64,000 bases of DNA. It comes from Nilaparvata lugens (lineage: Eukaryota; Arthropoda; Insecta; Hemiptera; Delphacidae). This document shows, in pieces, positions 51,812 to 64,000 of the stretch. Location of the stretch: contig NC_052510.1 in assembly GCF_014356525.2 (NCBI RefSeq), positions 13,254,778 to 13,318,777 on the forward strand. The letters are read 5' to 3'. The stretch's first letter is position 1. Every line of letters starts with the position of its first letter. The notes beneath the pieces were generated by a model. It made no database searches. It was not told the DNA's origin and saw nothing but the letters and a program-made list of their open reading frames with translations. The position numbers and the translations under genes are program-made.

Positions 51812-52010
51812 GGACTACTTTTAATATAAATAGAAATACAAATCTCAGTACCCTTTTAAATTATTCTATCACAACATGTTTCGGACATTAAAGCCATTTT
51901 CAAGTGAAAATCACTTGACCGAACTTTTGATCACTCAACTGAAATATGTTGTGATAAAATAATTTAAAAGGGTACTGAGATTTGTATTTCTATTTATAAT
52001 AGTACGGTAA
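51812..52010. mobile_element. MITE with CATGTTTCGG core, copy 3
   Basis: Outer arms AATAGAAATACAAATCTCAG and its complement at 51965-52005. Core ACAACATGTTTCGGACATTA, then GCCATTTTCAAGTG. Confidence 0.8.
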
Positions 52011-52184
52011 GTTACAATTTAAATTCATTTAAACTGATTTTCAAAAGTTCTGCAATGGCAACTATTATCGAATTAATGAAACTTTTTATTGATTGGTGTC
52101 TTGTTTTAAAAAAAAAACAAGCCTCCCAAAACTGTCCAGTACTAACGTTTAATTAATTCGTGTACGGTATGATTGCAAATATTA

Positions 52185-52350
52185 ACAAGCCGGCCACGTC
52201 TAGTGGTCAGGAGCGTTACGAGTCTGCTAGCACCGCCTAGCTCCTGGGTTCGAATCTCGCCAGTGGAAGGACGTTTGATCATCTCATCAAATCACCCACG
52301 CACAAGTAAAAAGCTTATGTGGACATCATCCGCAATAAAATAGAAAAATA
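52185..52350 (+). mobile_element. SINE family A relative with tRNA-like head
   Basis: Head GGCCACGTCTAGTGGTCAGG (A-box region) and B box GGGTTCGAATCTC (about 52247), then GGACGTTTGATCATCTCATC and AAAAGCTTATGTGGAC. Confidence 0.7.
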
Positions 52351-52435
52351 TTGCTAGAGATGTACTGATACCTGTATATATGCTGAAGATATACGAGTAA
52401 TTATGCAGATACCGCTCAATATTAATCTTTTGTTG

Positions 52436-52560
52436 AGAGTGATTCCCACATAAACTCCAGGCTTGTGCTTGACCAATGAGAAGGATGATGGACCAAAAAT
52501 TTGGGTGGTTAGAAACCTACGGAAAGTGATTTTTTTGAACTCATACTCCCGGTTGGTCAA
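52436..52560 (-). mobile_element. SINE family A body fragment
   Basis: The minus strand resembles the 3' part of the family (CATCATCCTTCTCATTGGTC, AAGCACAAGCCTGGAG). Head-to-head with the SINE at 52185. Confidence 0.5.
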
Positions 52561-52784
52561 AAGTCGATTAAATTCTAACCGTAGTTAAATGACGCTTAAA
52601 TTCTACAAGAAATATGAATTGGAAAGCGGATGAAATCTTCCATATGCAAATAAAAATCACGGTTACATTTTATAAAAGGTTCGTGCTACCGGGTCATTTT
52701 ATATACTTTTATAAATATCACTTATGGTACGTAATATACTGTAGTACAGTACACACTTGAACAAGTATTATAAAGAAGCATGTA

Positions 52785-52950
52785 ACCCGTGTAAATAAAA
52801 ATATAAAACTGAGTACCCTTTTCAACTATTTTGTCAAGTTTAGTTGAAAAGGCATCAGGTAGTAGCCAGAACATGTCGTGACAAAATAATTTAAAAGGGT
52901 ACTCAGATTAATATTTTAATTTATATTAAAAGTAGCCCTAAAGAAAAAAG
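52785..52950. mobile_element. MITE with CATGTCGTGA core, copy 4
   Basis: AACTGAGTACCCTTTTCAAC faces TTTAAAAGGGTACTCAGAT; the core holds GTAGCCAGAACATGTCGTGA. Outer AAAGTAGCCCTAAAGAAAAA matches copy 2. Confidence 0.7.
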
Positions 52951-53319
52951 ACAATTTAACCCGTTTCCCTATTTTTTGGGGAAAATTTTGTGATGTAAAA
53001 TGCAATCTCCTCGTGTCCAGGAAACATAACAAATAGAATGGTTACTTATTAATTTGTTCAAAATTACGAGGATAATTTTTAAAAGAGTTGAAAATTTCTA
53101 CAAAAAAATGTGGTTTGATATGTTTCGAACAAGCAAACTTTGTTTCATCAACCGCGTTTGCTACCAATTAAGCAACGGAGGAGTCACTTAGAGCCCTCTT
53201 TTGCTTGGGAGTTCATAGTTACGTAAACTCAGAATTGAATAAGTCTGTTTCAATTAGAATTAAGTTATTAATTGCAATAAAAATAAACCTATGTAAATCT
53301 TCGGTAAATTAAGAATTTT

Positions 53320-53400
53320 TATGCAAAGTTTCAAGTTAATCAGTTCAGTAGTTCAGACGTGATGATGATTCATTCGTGTATACCCTATCCCGTACATGGT
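53320..53400 (+). repeat. Interior fragment of the Helitron-like family
   Basis: GTTTCAAGTTAATCAGTTCA and CAGACGTGATGATG match 50760-50983; both termini are missing. Confidence 0.5.
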
Positions 53401-53689
53401 ATTGACCTTGCTAATGTCAATCTTTCGGCAATCAATACTACTGTTATGTGGAATTGTGTACTATGTTATGTGGAATTCTGTTATTCAAGCTTTGTAATTT
53501 GAAATCAATATGAAGCGGCCTGTCTGTGTTTACTTAGCGCATTCCGGACTCCATTAGTCAGTTCCTTGAGACGGTTTTATTAATAGAGCTATGGAATTTC
53601 AATATTATCGAGTCGAAAATGTATCGTTTGTATCTATGTTATCACAGAATATTATCCGTTGTATGTTATCAGTCAATCACTTAATCACG

Positions 53690-54430
53690 GAAACTGTCTT
53701 TAGTACCGTAATCAAAATAATTGTTCCGGGGGGTTTGGGGGTATGGAATACAGCCCAGGAAAAGGGGTTTCCAGCGGCTCTCCCAAAATTTCGGATCTCG
53801 GAAATTTTAAAATGCTTAGAGAAATTTTTAGACCTGATTCCAGCATAGATAAAAACTAGGTTTTAGAGGGAAGGCTCAAGCCTAGATTTTGTATCGATGA
53901 ACTCGGATGTCTTCACTTATCACACTATTAGTAAACCAGGAGACAAAATCTTAAAACACAATACAAGTTTTTTGGATGCTGAGTAAGAATTGAGTTTTGA
54001 CTAGAATAAAATAAGCTTGCTTTTAATTGAGCTTATAAAATTAGTTTAAAGGGTGTCTAAAACACACTTTTCAAGTGAAGAAGGCTCATTGTTATTGTTT
54101 TTTCATAATAGAATTTAAAGTGTAATTAACATTTAACAGTAAACAAATCAACTTCATGTTTAACTTCTGATAGATGGGTCCACTGACTGTAATGAAACTT
54201 AGGCATGTTAAAATAAAATGAAAATATGTTTTCAAATTGGATAATTTGCTTAGAATTCAATGATAGACTGGCCACTAACGGTAGGACATGCATGATACAC
54301 ATGTCGTCATACATTGTTCTGTCATCACAGCGAAAGGCTTCGAGCAAAATTGACCAATGGGTGGTCCGGGGGCTCCCCCCCGGAAAATGTTTAAAATATA
54401 CCTTCAATTTGGTGCGATTTTACGTAATTT
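53690..54430. repeat. Repeat block with G-rich patches
   Basis: GTTCCGGGGGGTTTGGGGG (about 53723) and GTGGTCCGGGGGCTCCCCCC (about 54361) followed by CGGAAAATGTTTAAAATATA bracket about 640 bases of AT-rich DNA. It may be pieces of one dispersed repeat; ends not defined. Confidence 0.4.
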
Positions 54431-54738
54431 TCACTTGAAAACAAACATTCCATTCAAGCTATTTTTGTGATCAGTAGGCCTTATTTATTTGGATTTTCCC
54501 TTGAAAATTTCATAGGCCTATTGGTTTTTGATAATAACAGATAGAATGGAATGGAGTAGAATTTTATTTGTCATTCAATTGTTAAAAAAAATAGGCTAGT
54601 GATTTTGTAGAAGGCCTACCCATTATTATTCAATATTTTCAATATTCTCCGCTACCGTCTACCTTCACTGCTTTACTATGTTTTGGCCCTAATCAATTAA
54701 GGATACTCGCTGCTCGCTGCAATCAGAGAGAAGTTAGT

Positions 54739-54802
54739 AATTCCCTAGAAGTTAGATCTAGTTAGTTTAGAAGTTGGATCTAGTTAGTTTAGAAGTTAGA
54801 TC
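54739..54802. repeat. Tandem repeat, ~24-bp unit
   Basis: Three units of AGAAGTTAGATCTAGTTAGT-like sequence in a row. Confidence 0.75.
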
Positions 54803-57050
54803 TTCCCTTATCTCTGCTCCAATTAAGTTTTTCTCTTGAATGGTTTCAATAATTGATTTGTGCTAATAAATTGTTTTAGTAATCAATCATCACAAAGGAA
54901 AGAACATAGGGTTCCTTCCTCTGTGGAACGCGGGTTATCTGAGTCAGGCGACCGGCGCTGATAGGGGGTACAGAGTCGGCAGGAATTAGTTCGAACATTG
55001 TCTGCTAGATGGCGCAAGCTTGGATATTTTAGCCACACTGCATACTGCACGAACATAGAGAACTTGTTGCTCTTTGGTTGCAACTGGATTTAGGTAGGAT
55101 AAAATAGATATAAAATAGAATAGTTATGATCCATATCTCTAAGACCGTGGTAGTAGAAAATATATATTTTTGTTAACTGAAAATGAGGGTCCAAAAGCAA
55201 ATACAGATGATGAGATATACACCAGTTTCTTGTCTGTGATACGAACACATAATAATACACACTTTTCAGTGATACGAATTAAGTTTTTAGCCAGAATCAC
55301 TTCAAATTGTCAGCATTGATTGAGTAGGAAGCATTAAATATATCAATAGGAGATGCTGCCATTTAAAAGTAAATTCACTATTGTACGTAACATATATCTG
55401 ATATGGGCTCTTATGCCAAGGTACTCAGATAGAATACTTACAGTAGGCCTACTCATCAAAATACCTTTCTCTTATGCAGTGTGAGCACTAAGATATAATT
55501 CAAAACTTCATGCTTTCAATATTTGTTTATGCAAATAATATTCTCCTACGAAAAATGGGACAAACGCATCCAATGTGAGTATTGCCGAGGCAAGTTTGTA
55601 AACTCTTCAAGGGCATTTCATCCTAGGTTTTGATAAATCTTACGTTCATTTCAAGAAAAATTAGTTTTTTACAATGCACCTAATGATAATCACGATCAGT
55701 GAATACCAATATTACAATCACTGGATTATTTATAAAATTCTACAACAAACGACATTACAATTGTTGAAATGGAGACAAACCGACAAACACTACCTTATCT
55801 ATCAATTTCCTAGATTTCCGTGTATCTCATAAATCTTATCTTCTATATCTATTCGTTAGCTTATAATAAACGTTGATTTTGGCACGATGCTTGGCTCTAA
55901 TGCCGACACGTGAGCTTTATAGTGGCTCTTAAATCAATTGACCGAGGCAGACTGTCCCGGAATTTATAGTGAAATTCACTTCAATCTGTCAGCATTGTTT
56001 GAGTGAGGAGCATGAATGATATTCGTAGGGATCAATGTGGACTTTTGAATCACTCCATAGAACCTCATCCCAAGTGATCCTCTGTCACAAGAGAGAGAAG
56101 GAAGTAGTTTTCTACTCAATGGTACCAGAGATAAGGGAAGTACACGGTACTGTGTTCTCTCTGATGGCACCTAACAACTGAACAATTTCTCAAGAAAAAA
56201 TATACGTTCAAGACCATGAAGGCCGTAGTTTTAAGCCATTCATAGAATGGATTGATCCTTGTTGAGCTTGAATTGGTTGCTTAGCAACCAATCAGTACGA
56301 CTATATATTTATGATACTTGGTACTTAGCAAGACATCTAAGTAGAAAGAAATAGAATTTCACACAATTTTGAGTGACAAATACAATGTTTATGTATTTTT
56401 CTTTGGAATATGGACAGTCACTTGTAATTTCATATTATATTTGATATGAACTATTTTATCTCATACAATACATTCAAATTAACGATGGGTTGGAGAATTC
56501 GCTCAAGAACTGTTTTGTATTATAATCTTTGAAACCCGCAACTTTTAATTACAGAATTGGTGAAAATCATGGAAACAGCTAAATATTTATTCTACAAGAA
56601 TAATATTGACAGTACGTTTCATTGTGGTTCCTATTTGAAATTAAAAATTACTCTGTCGCTTCGCTTCAACATCTTTGTCCCTCATATGAATCCAAATAAT
56701 TGATGATACATGATATCGATACAGAGTTCCAAGAACAAATGAATGGCGAAAACCGTACATTGATATTATCTAACTATCAGATTGTTGATGAAAAAGCTAA
56801 GTATGAATTAATTATGTTGTATATGAACCAACTGAAATCATGTGTCAGTACATAAAGGTATGTCTGTGTGATAGCTACTAGAGAGCCTCAGCTGATGCTA
56901 TGAATGAATGAATGGGAAAGTTGCAATTGCATGCAATGAATTCTTTAGCTGACTAAATAATGGCAAATCATGACAAATTTTTTCCTCATGCACTTTCAAT
57001 GTTACTTTTATATCCTGAAAAAGGACGAAAGAGTGAGTCAATTTCATTGT
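54803..57050. other. Intergenic with two MITE end fragments
   Basis: About 55285-55345 (AATCACTTCAAATTGTCAGC) and 55965-56020 (AATTCACTTCAATCTGTCAG) are ends of the MITE family at 4325. The rest, including a GC-richer patch at 54930-55050, is unrecognised. Confidence 0.4.
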
Positions 57051-57054
57051 CCAA

Positions 57055-57205
57055 AGAAGTTGACCTGTGAAAAGGTTCGAAGAATACTTGTTCAAAATTT
57101 GAAGCTCATTGATCAATTCTTTCTAAAGTTATTGTAGAACATACAAACAGACGGACAACGACTTTGGCCTTCAGTAAGTCAAAAGTGAGAACTCGCTAAC
57201 GCTCG
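57055..57205. repeat. Dispersed repeat end
   Basis: A block with ACATACAAACAGACGGACAA and CAGTAAGTCAAAAGTGAGAA, then CGCTAACGCTCG, compositionally like a transposon end. Unclassified. Confidence 0.35.
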
Positions 57206-57834
57206 TTTAATTATTGAGACTGAGTTGAAAATAATGGTTTAGCCCACGGTAAATAGAAGAAGATAAATAATATCTAAATACCGTGGTTTAGCCTTTTGTA
57301 ATGTCCTGATATATTCTAATATCTGTAGTACTGATGGTAATATTATTCAGTACGGTAGTTGAAATCAGCAATCACACAGTGAATCATGATTAGCAATCAA
57401 CAATCTCCATTAATGAAGGATGGAAAACAGTATAAATGAGAGAATAGAAGGTGTGAATTCTAGTACTGTGAATATAAGTATTGCCTTCAAGTAAGAATCA
57501 ACAGAGAAAAATTATATAATTGTTTATAGATTGTTTATTCCGTGGTACCAAATAGTGTCATAGCTGAGAGGTATGATATCTTTTTTTTATATGGTAGTAT
57601 CTTCAAGTAAATACCTTCACGTAAGTAGACCCTATTCTTTTTCAAGATTATTGCAACTCTCAACTACCCAGTCTATACGATTCTATTTCCAATTACTTAT
57701 TAATTGTGATCAAAACTAATAATCATATAGAACCTTATGGCTATAGTCAATTGAGGTAGATTGATACACGGAATTGAACTCAAATCACCATACTAATCAG
57801 CTGAGATTTCATACATGAATGTTCCAGATAATAT

Positions 57835-58440
57835 AAGAGAGGCCGAGAGCAGCAGCAATGTGATGTTTAAAAGCTCGTTGAAGAAATGGCTCTTCAGCAT
57901 AGGCTGGATTGGAGCTGAGAGGCTAATTCACTCACCTTACATCTAGGAAGAGTGAATGCATTGGGTAATAACTCTATTCATTAATATTTCGAAACGCTAA
58001 ATCCATTTATACATTCATACCGCACGTTCAAGTATTTAGAGTTTCAAAACAAAATAGAGGCTTATAAAACAATCAATTACCACCGGTTTTTGGGTCCTCT
58101 TGCTTTCCCACTCTGGATATCAAGTTACACCCAAAACTATATTATATTATCACTTATAATTCACCTAATGTTATCTGAACCTTTTTTGTAATTTTAATCA
58201 CACATATTGTAATTTATAGTAAATAAAATACCATATAACTACTGAATAATACTGCTTGCAGGAACTGTCCCCCAATCTCAGACGCATAGTCTTACTGGGG
58301 GAATTCCACTCAATCAATATGTTCTGTGTACTGTTTTTGTAAAAATTTAATTCTTATTTTGTTGAATAACAAATATAATCATGTACTGTACATGTATTGT
58401 ATGCCAAGTGGAAATAAACGAATTTAATTGAATTGAATTG
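57835..58440 (+). pseudogene. 5'-truncated LINE 3' end
   Basis: A short frame MFKSSLKKWLFS resembles a LINE ORF2 C-terminus. About 500 bases of 3' UTR follow, ending AATAAACGAATTTAATTGAA with a TTGAA-type repeat tail, typical of Jockey-like 3' ends. Confidence 0.55.
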
Positions 58441-60205
58441 CACATAAGGACATTCTGAAAATATCAATTTCCATTACTAAAATACAGTTGAAACACATAG
58501 ATTTTTTAACTGGTACATTTTCTTTTTTTGAGAATCAATGTACATACATAGCTCAAAAAGCCAAAAATTGTCACATAGAATCTTATGGAACTGAGCAGAC
58601 GAAATGCTTCACGTTTATAACAATTCGACACCTGCCTAAGGGTTGAATAACAATGAAAGAAACACAAATTCCGTACCATATCAAAGAATGAACGAGTTGC
58701 ATCAATTAGTTTCAATTTGTTTTGTGCCACTTGTTTCCCGCAGTTTCTCATGATACTGGTGGATTCTTTCGTATCCCGAACAAGAGAAATTTGTTCAGCC
58801 TACAACACTGAAATAGCTCGTTAATTAGCAGGTTGGAAATCAAGTGTCAAGTGGTTCCCAATGGAACGATTTATAGGTCTCGTTCATTGTATAAGTTCGG
58901 TGTAGTTCTTCTTGAAAAAGAGATAGGAAATAAGAAAAAAAGGTGAAAGAACAGGGCAGTTGATGAAATCTGCATATCGATCTGGTTGTTTATCTCCAAA
59001 TGCTGAAATGTTATCTACAAATAATGTCTCACAGATTTTCATTGTTATTTTCCTGTTGCATCTACTGATTTGAATTATTCCATGTATGGCTTCAGCCGAA
59101 AATGGAAATAATATAGTGCAAAATCTAGATGTTATACTTTCATGAATTGGAGAAGGCCTGGTTTGCTCTTTCTGGCCGTGTTTTCTTTCCTTGTGATTTG
59201 TAGAAACTATTTATAGTCTTTACGTTCCCTTGAGTCTTGAGTACAAGATACTGTACACTACAGAGTACCCTACCGATTGAAAAATATTATCCTTAAAATC
59301 GATTTCATTGAATGTTAATGTGATACAACATTTCTCGGGTCACTTAAAAAAGTACAATATTCTTTGTATTCAATCCAATTTTTTCTATTATTGTAGCTTA
59401 TTATGTTTGATTTTCTCATTTTTTTATTGTAATTTTTTTCATTGTTTTTGCATCTACCACTAGATATTTGTATGGACAGTTGTATCGATTTTTTGTTTAA
59501 ACGCTTAGTCAATCTACTTAAGCCTGATTTAAATTCTTCCATAAGCCATCTAGTTAGGTCTTCATATTAGTCATTCAACTACTCTAATCCTTTATCCAAT
59601 TCAAACAATTCCATATTTTGTCATCGAGAAATAATAAGAGATTCCCTTTCATTGAATTCACACAAAAAAAAAAAATGAAAAAATGAAATGAAAAAAATGA
59701 AAAAAAAAATGTTTATTTCAAAAAAAAAACTAAAACTACAACATCAATTACACAAAATATTAGATAAATTACAATAAAACCGCTAAATTGAATGAAAAAA
59801 AAAACCGCTGGAAACTGATCAATGCAATGGAGGATTGAGTAGCCTTTAAAGAGGACAGAGATAGATAAAAAATAGTTGTAGACAAGTACCAGACTAGAGC
59901 ACAGTGGACAGATAGATCTATTTGATGACATGTCTCCTACCCCCTCTATTCCTCCACCCAATCCTCCAAATGTCCCAAGAGAGAGGCAGTTTGTTTGTTT
60001 TGGGCGTAGCTTGTGATTTATCACTAAACGGATACATGTTTCCCTGCTTTCCCTGTGTTCCCTTTTTGTCAACGCTAATTAACAACTAATTTTCTAGACT
60101 AGCGCTAAATAAATTGAGACGAGTATTTTATAAATAGGGTAGAATTTGAGGTTGTATTTTAGAGAAGAAGACCCAATCCCGCATAATCTATTATAATAAA
60201 GGAAA
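58441..60205. other. Intergenic, low-complexity A/T tract
   Basis: About 59660-59735 is an A-rich run with GAAAAAATG units. A minus-strand open stretch (60072-59713) has no recognisable domain and ends in a hydrophobic, T-rich-encoded tail; I do not call it a gene. Confidence 0.4.
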
Positions 60206-60210
60206 GATCT

Positions 60211-60413
60211 GGCTTATACATGTACGGGGTAGGAAATTCACGAATGACACATCATCATGTCTGAACAGTTGGGACTGATTAACGTGGAATTTTTCATATA
60301 GATTCTTAAATTACCGAGGATGGTTATAGTCCTATTTTGAATTCCTCAAGATTTCAGTAGGTCAAGTTTTCAGTTTTTAACTACACCCATGCGGAGCAAG
60401 GGTTACATGCTAG
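60211..60413 (+). mobile_element. Helitron-like non-autonomous element, copy 2
   Basis: Starts GGCTTATACATGTACGGGGT, ends with hairpin ACCCATGCGGAGCAAGGGT then TACATGCTAG. Shares termini and interior with 50760-50983 in the opposite orientation. Paired TC bases lie just before the 5' end. Confidence 0.6.
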
Positions 60414-60820
60414 TACAAAATATTTTCATTTAATTTCAATTCTGCGTTGGAATCTCAAAAATAATTTTGGATATTTGTCGAGTTTCTAGAGCTTGATTGC
60501 AGTGAAATTGAATATAGATTAAGACAGACGTTAACTGATATACGGTATCATGATTATGATGTTGATTTCAGTGGTTGTTGACCTCTCATTCTATCGTATA
60601 AAGAAACGTGGGTAAACTTCATGTGGTGTTGTAAAGGTGATGTTGTGATAGATATCCATATAGAATCAAACCACTTGATGTTGTCAAGACCACTGATTTA
60701 TTAAAGCTATTTGAAATACTAGTTTCGGTTGTTACCCAATAATCAATCTCTAGAAAATTAAAAGTTTAAACACTGAGTAGCAAAATATATAGTGTAGCTA
60801 AAGCCCTAAGATTGGCCAGT

Positions 60821-60946
60821 AGCTGCTTACCAATGAAGGTTGAGTTCTACTGCCATTGGTCGATAGTACACAATGAGGAGCAGAATACTCAAGCGTGTAT
60901 AGTCCGACCAATGGCAGTAAAGCTCAACCTGCATTGGTCAACAGCT
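60821..60946. mobile_element. Foldback MITE
   Basis: AGCTGCTTACCAATGAAGGT...CTGCCATTGGTC (60821-60866) faces GACCAATGGCAG...CATTGGTCAACAGCT (60905-60946). Confidence 0.8.
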
Positions 60947-60949
60947 AAT

Positions 60950-62040
60950 AATCAATCGTATGGCTCAATCCACAAATCCAAACTATATATTCTGCAGCTC
61001 AATGATTAAGATTAAATTTGTGTTTACTAGATATTGTTAATGGTTTAACAAACGAAACTGGTAACTCCAATTGCTTTAATAAATCAAAGTTTTTGATATC
61101 AAGTCGTTTTCATTCAAACATGGGTAAGTCTACTCACGAGGAACTTGAAAATAACAAGGTCAAAATTGAAAAAAAAAATTTTTTCATGTTAAGAACGTAT
61201 GTGCTGGAAGAATTCAACATTAACATAGACATCAAGAAGTGATGATAACTAGAGATTTTGCCATGCAACGATGCAAGACAAGGAGAGTTCCAGGCCAGGC
61301 AAATACATTGTATTGCAATTTCAAAATGTATTTCCTCGTGCAGAAGCGTAATTTCGAATTACTATAGCAGTCTCCTCTGTTGCTAATATTTAGATGTGTA
61401 TATAAATTTACAGAGCTTATTATGTTGTAATTATTTGGATCTTCCTTTAATTGATAATTGATAATTTTGAAAAAATAAGACATAATTGAATTAAAGAAGA
61501 AACTGAAGTACAGTCGATTTAAAAAGATGTATTTTTGAAATGAGATTAGAAGTAAAAGGCTTTTAGTTGCAAAAAACCGGAAATTTAATCTATTCAATAT
61601 TTACTTATTTGTTCAATTATTCAACATAACACAGCTTCCAGAAAAGTATCACAGTCTTAAGCCCAAAACGGTTTCTATTTACCCGTGATTAAATGAACCA
61701 ATTAGAGAAGCCCTCTTCCCAAAAAAAGACTTTCTCGTGCCATTTAATCAGAATAAAAATTCAACAGGCTTTTATGCAATCAGAATGTCATAAAAATTGA
61801 TTATCTGTTATTTTGAACCTGTATACCTCTTACTAACTAATAGCATAGATAAAGGATAAGCATATATTTCTTGTCTCTGCTAATAGCTAGATAGGTGATT
61901 ATAAATGTACTGGAATGAAACCGGGCCACAGAGTATAAATAAAAATTTAGAATCAAAATAAAAAAACTAAGAAAATCGAACATAAGTACCTTCAAATACC
62001 CCTTCCACTTTTTGTATACTCTACAGCTGATTAATACTGT
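60950..62040. other. Intergenic, one repeat fragment
   Basis: About 61617-61690 (ACATAACACAGCTTCCAGAA, TTAAGCCCAAAACGGTTTC) matches the fragment at 40605. No gene is supported. Confidence 0.4.
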
Positions 62041-62460
62041 ATTATTTGGTATTTAGCAATCGCTACAGTTCACTGACAGCACCCGCCAGTCTGGTTGGGG
62101 GAATTTGAGAATTGAGTGTCTGGTGAGTGAGTGACGTACCTTCCCCTGCCTACCCACTGCAGACCACGTGGTATCAGGGTGAGAGGGGGGGGAAGGGGCA
62201 CCACAGAAGCCGGTAGTTGGTTGCTCTCTGAACTGCTCCGAGCTCTGAGTCTCTCCTCAACTCAGAAACGCGTCGGCCCGCCAACCGTTCGCATCTGATC
62301 CGAGCTCCGGAGTTCGCGCTCATCCGCTGCGAAACACGCGTCGATCGTGTTCATAAGTGTGCAGTGTTGTGACCAGTGTGTCCATATTGTGCTACAAGTG
62401 TGCTGTGTTGTGTGTTTTTCTGTGCTAAAGGTTGTTTCAAGTGTTCAATTTTCAAATTTT
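62041..62460 (+). promoter_or_regulatory. CpG-rich promoter and leader of a gene to the right
   Basis: A sharp rise in GC and CpG (AAACGCGTCGGCCCGCC, TCCGAGCTCCGG, CACGCGTCGATCG) in AT-rich surroundings. It contains an initiator-like CTACAGTTCACTG (about 62063) and the E-box CACGTG near 62164. A GT-rich leader follows (GTGTGCAGTGTTGTGACCAG). No long ORF follows before the window ends, so the start codon is presumably in a later exon outside. Direction is inferred from the leader-like drift on the plus strand. Confidence 0.45.
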
Positions 62461-64000
62461 TACTAAATTACATTTTCTGATTGAATCCATCCTTCTCTCC
62501 TTGAAACGCCTTTGATTCTCTATTCTAACATTCAAACCATTTCTAACTTTAATTTCTGCCCATTACACTATTCAATATACAAATTATTTACCTACAATGA
62601 AACAATGGAATATCTAAAACTTTATTGAAAAGTTACATACATGTTTCATACCAATGGTATAATCTTCCAAGAATTTTCACACTGAAGATGACACCATATT
62701 ATGTTGAAACATGTAAGTAACTTTTTAACGAATTCGTGACTTTTAGAAAATATTCCAATGTTTCATTATGAATGAATAAATATCACTCTATCTCACCAAT
62801 AACAGTATCTGATGAGATTATCTACTATTTATAGTTATCTTTAGTGCATTTTCATTACAATTCATTACACACTATTCATTACAATAACACCATCTCATAT
62901 TAATATTCTCCATACTTCTTACATTCTTTTATTTATTTCATCAACTCCTCTTGTTCATTCATGTCCTTTTATCCTTTCACTTTTTGTATTCCTCTTTTTG
63001 TTGTAGCTCCTTGAGCTCCACTCAGTTCCTTGTACTCCACTTTCATTTTTCATTCAAGTTACTTCCACTTTTGCAAAGTGTTTGGTAAAAGAATTGAATT
63101 CAAAATTTGATATTTCTATAAAGTAAATTTTTCCAATTTTCCGTCTCTACTTCATTTCCCTCATGATTTTCATTTTTCTTTTTCTTCACCACCAGCCGTC
63201 CATAATAATTATCTTCCCCATCATCATTTTATTTAACACCTTGCCTTCTAGATCTTGAACTTCCCACTCCGTTGAAATCAATTTATGTTTTTATTCTGAT
63301 TTTCATTTCTCCCTTGTACACTCTACTGCTTTCAACTATGGGAATTTTTCTACTTATTCTACTCTTCATCTTACTAGCTACTCTGTCTTCAATATTAATT
63401 ACATTTCTGTTTACCCTTAAAATTTGACCATTCACCCCCCAATTACATTAGTGTTCACACTGAATATTTCATGAATTGACTTATCAACCACCTATTACAA
63501 ACCTTAATTTTCCACCACCCATATATGAGAGTTACAGGGACGCAGGTTCTAGATCTAGGTATCTCGGGTCTCTAGCTCTAGTTGTCTATAGGAACAAGTT
63601 ACAGTCATTACTCTGTCACATTACTTACTCCCGTTACTCATTCATCCCTTCAACATACTTACCATTAGAACTCATATCTCCTTCCTATCTCATTACCTAT
63701 TCTTTGATAATCACTAATTGCCATTCTATTTCTTTCTAGAAATTACAAAACTATGCCACTTATTTTGCTACAAAAACCAATAAGAACGAAAAATCATTGA
63801 GATAAATCATCAGTGCAAACAGTGAATCAACTATTTCAACAGTGATTTACTACTTTCTGAGTGTGAACCGTGGAAAACTATTCCCATCCAGTGAAACTAT
63901 CCGTAGCCTGCTGGACTGTACCTGACTGAATCGTATTCCTGACAGTAGGCTACTGTGTACTCCACTGGTGGGCTTGTAACAAGCAATAGTTCCCCTTCAA
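62461..64000 (+). other. Probable first intron or leader; no coding sequence recognised
   Basis: Pyrimidine-rich, ATG-poor sequence (about 62870-63420). An inverted pair near 62650-62740 (AAAGTTACATACATGTTTCA facing TGAAACATGTAAGTAACTTT) is a small MITE. The stretch 63770-64000 resembles another leader (GTGCAAACAGTGAATC). An 87-codon open stretch at 63476-63739 lacks recognisable content. Confidence 0.35.

Noticed and set aside
59713..60072. 119-codon minus-strand frame
   Set aside because: Its second half is encoded by a low-complexity A/T tract; no domain or conservation signal by eye.
63476..63739. 87-codon frame near the right edge
   Set aside because: No recognisable domain, no supporting splice or promoter arrangement.

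Overview
This is an AT-rich animal nuclear window with spliced genes buried in mobile-element DNA. The gene content, the (A/T)TATCGAT(A)-type promoter motifs, the PHD-finger LINEs and the many short foldback elements suggest an insect, probably hemipteran such as a planthopper; the species is an inference.

Three conserved genes are clear. (1) ALAD (5-aminolevulinate dehydratase) lies on the minus strand, with five coding exons between 19087 and 6056; its last roughly 85 residues must lie left of the window. (2) PSMG2 (proteasome assembly chaperone 2) lies on the minus strand at 22240-23073, with its coding sequence in one exon behind a 5'-UTR intron. (3) CDC7 (the Dbf4-dependent kinase) lies on the plus strand, with ten exons from 26447 to 44164 that join in frame into 664 residues; intron 9 has a GC donor. 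A fourth, small, mRNA-like unit at about 49900-50700 encodes a 75-residue zinc-knuckle protein. A CpG-rich block at 62040-62460 looks like the promoter and leader of a plus-strand gene beyond the right edge.

Layout. 1-2540: 3' part of a Ty3/gypsy-type pol (RT, RNase H, start of integrase), joined to a GC-rich LTR-like block with a paired-CCAAT plus TATA promoter, a 154-codon basic-headed ORF and three tandem stem-loops. One of these is a perfect match to the histone-mRNA 3' stem-loop consensus. 2540-6055: repeats left of ALAD exon 5. 6056-19087: ALAD; its intron 4 holds a broken plus-strand LINE that received a nearly intact minus-strand LINE, the whole flanked by 250-bp direct repeats carrying a decayed copy of the ALAD exon 5 boundary. 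19088-22239: ALAD promoter side, a GC-rich island and two MITEs. 23100-26446: head-to-head spacer between PSMG2 and CDC7. 26447-44164: CDC7, its introns packed with SINEs, MITEs, LINE relics and a mariner relic. 44165-62000: gene-poor DNA with a duplicated CDC7 tail, a pogo-type element with a nested foldback, and Helitron-like pieces. 62040-64000: promoter and leader region.

ALAD (heme synthesis), PSMG2 (proteasome assembly) and CDC7 (origin firing) have no shared pathway; they are simply neighbours. The most unusual signals are the histone-type stem-loop triplet in the retroelement block, the 250-bp direct repeats around a LINE lacking its 3' end, and the in-frame copy of the CDC7 C-terminus in its own downstream sequence. 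All assignments were made by eye from the sequence, without database searches.
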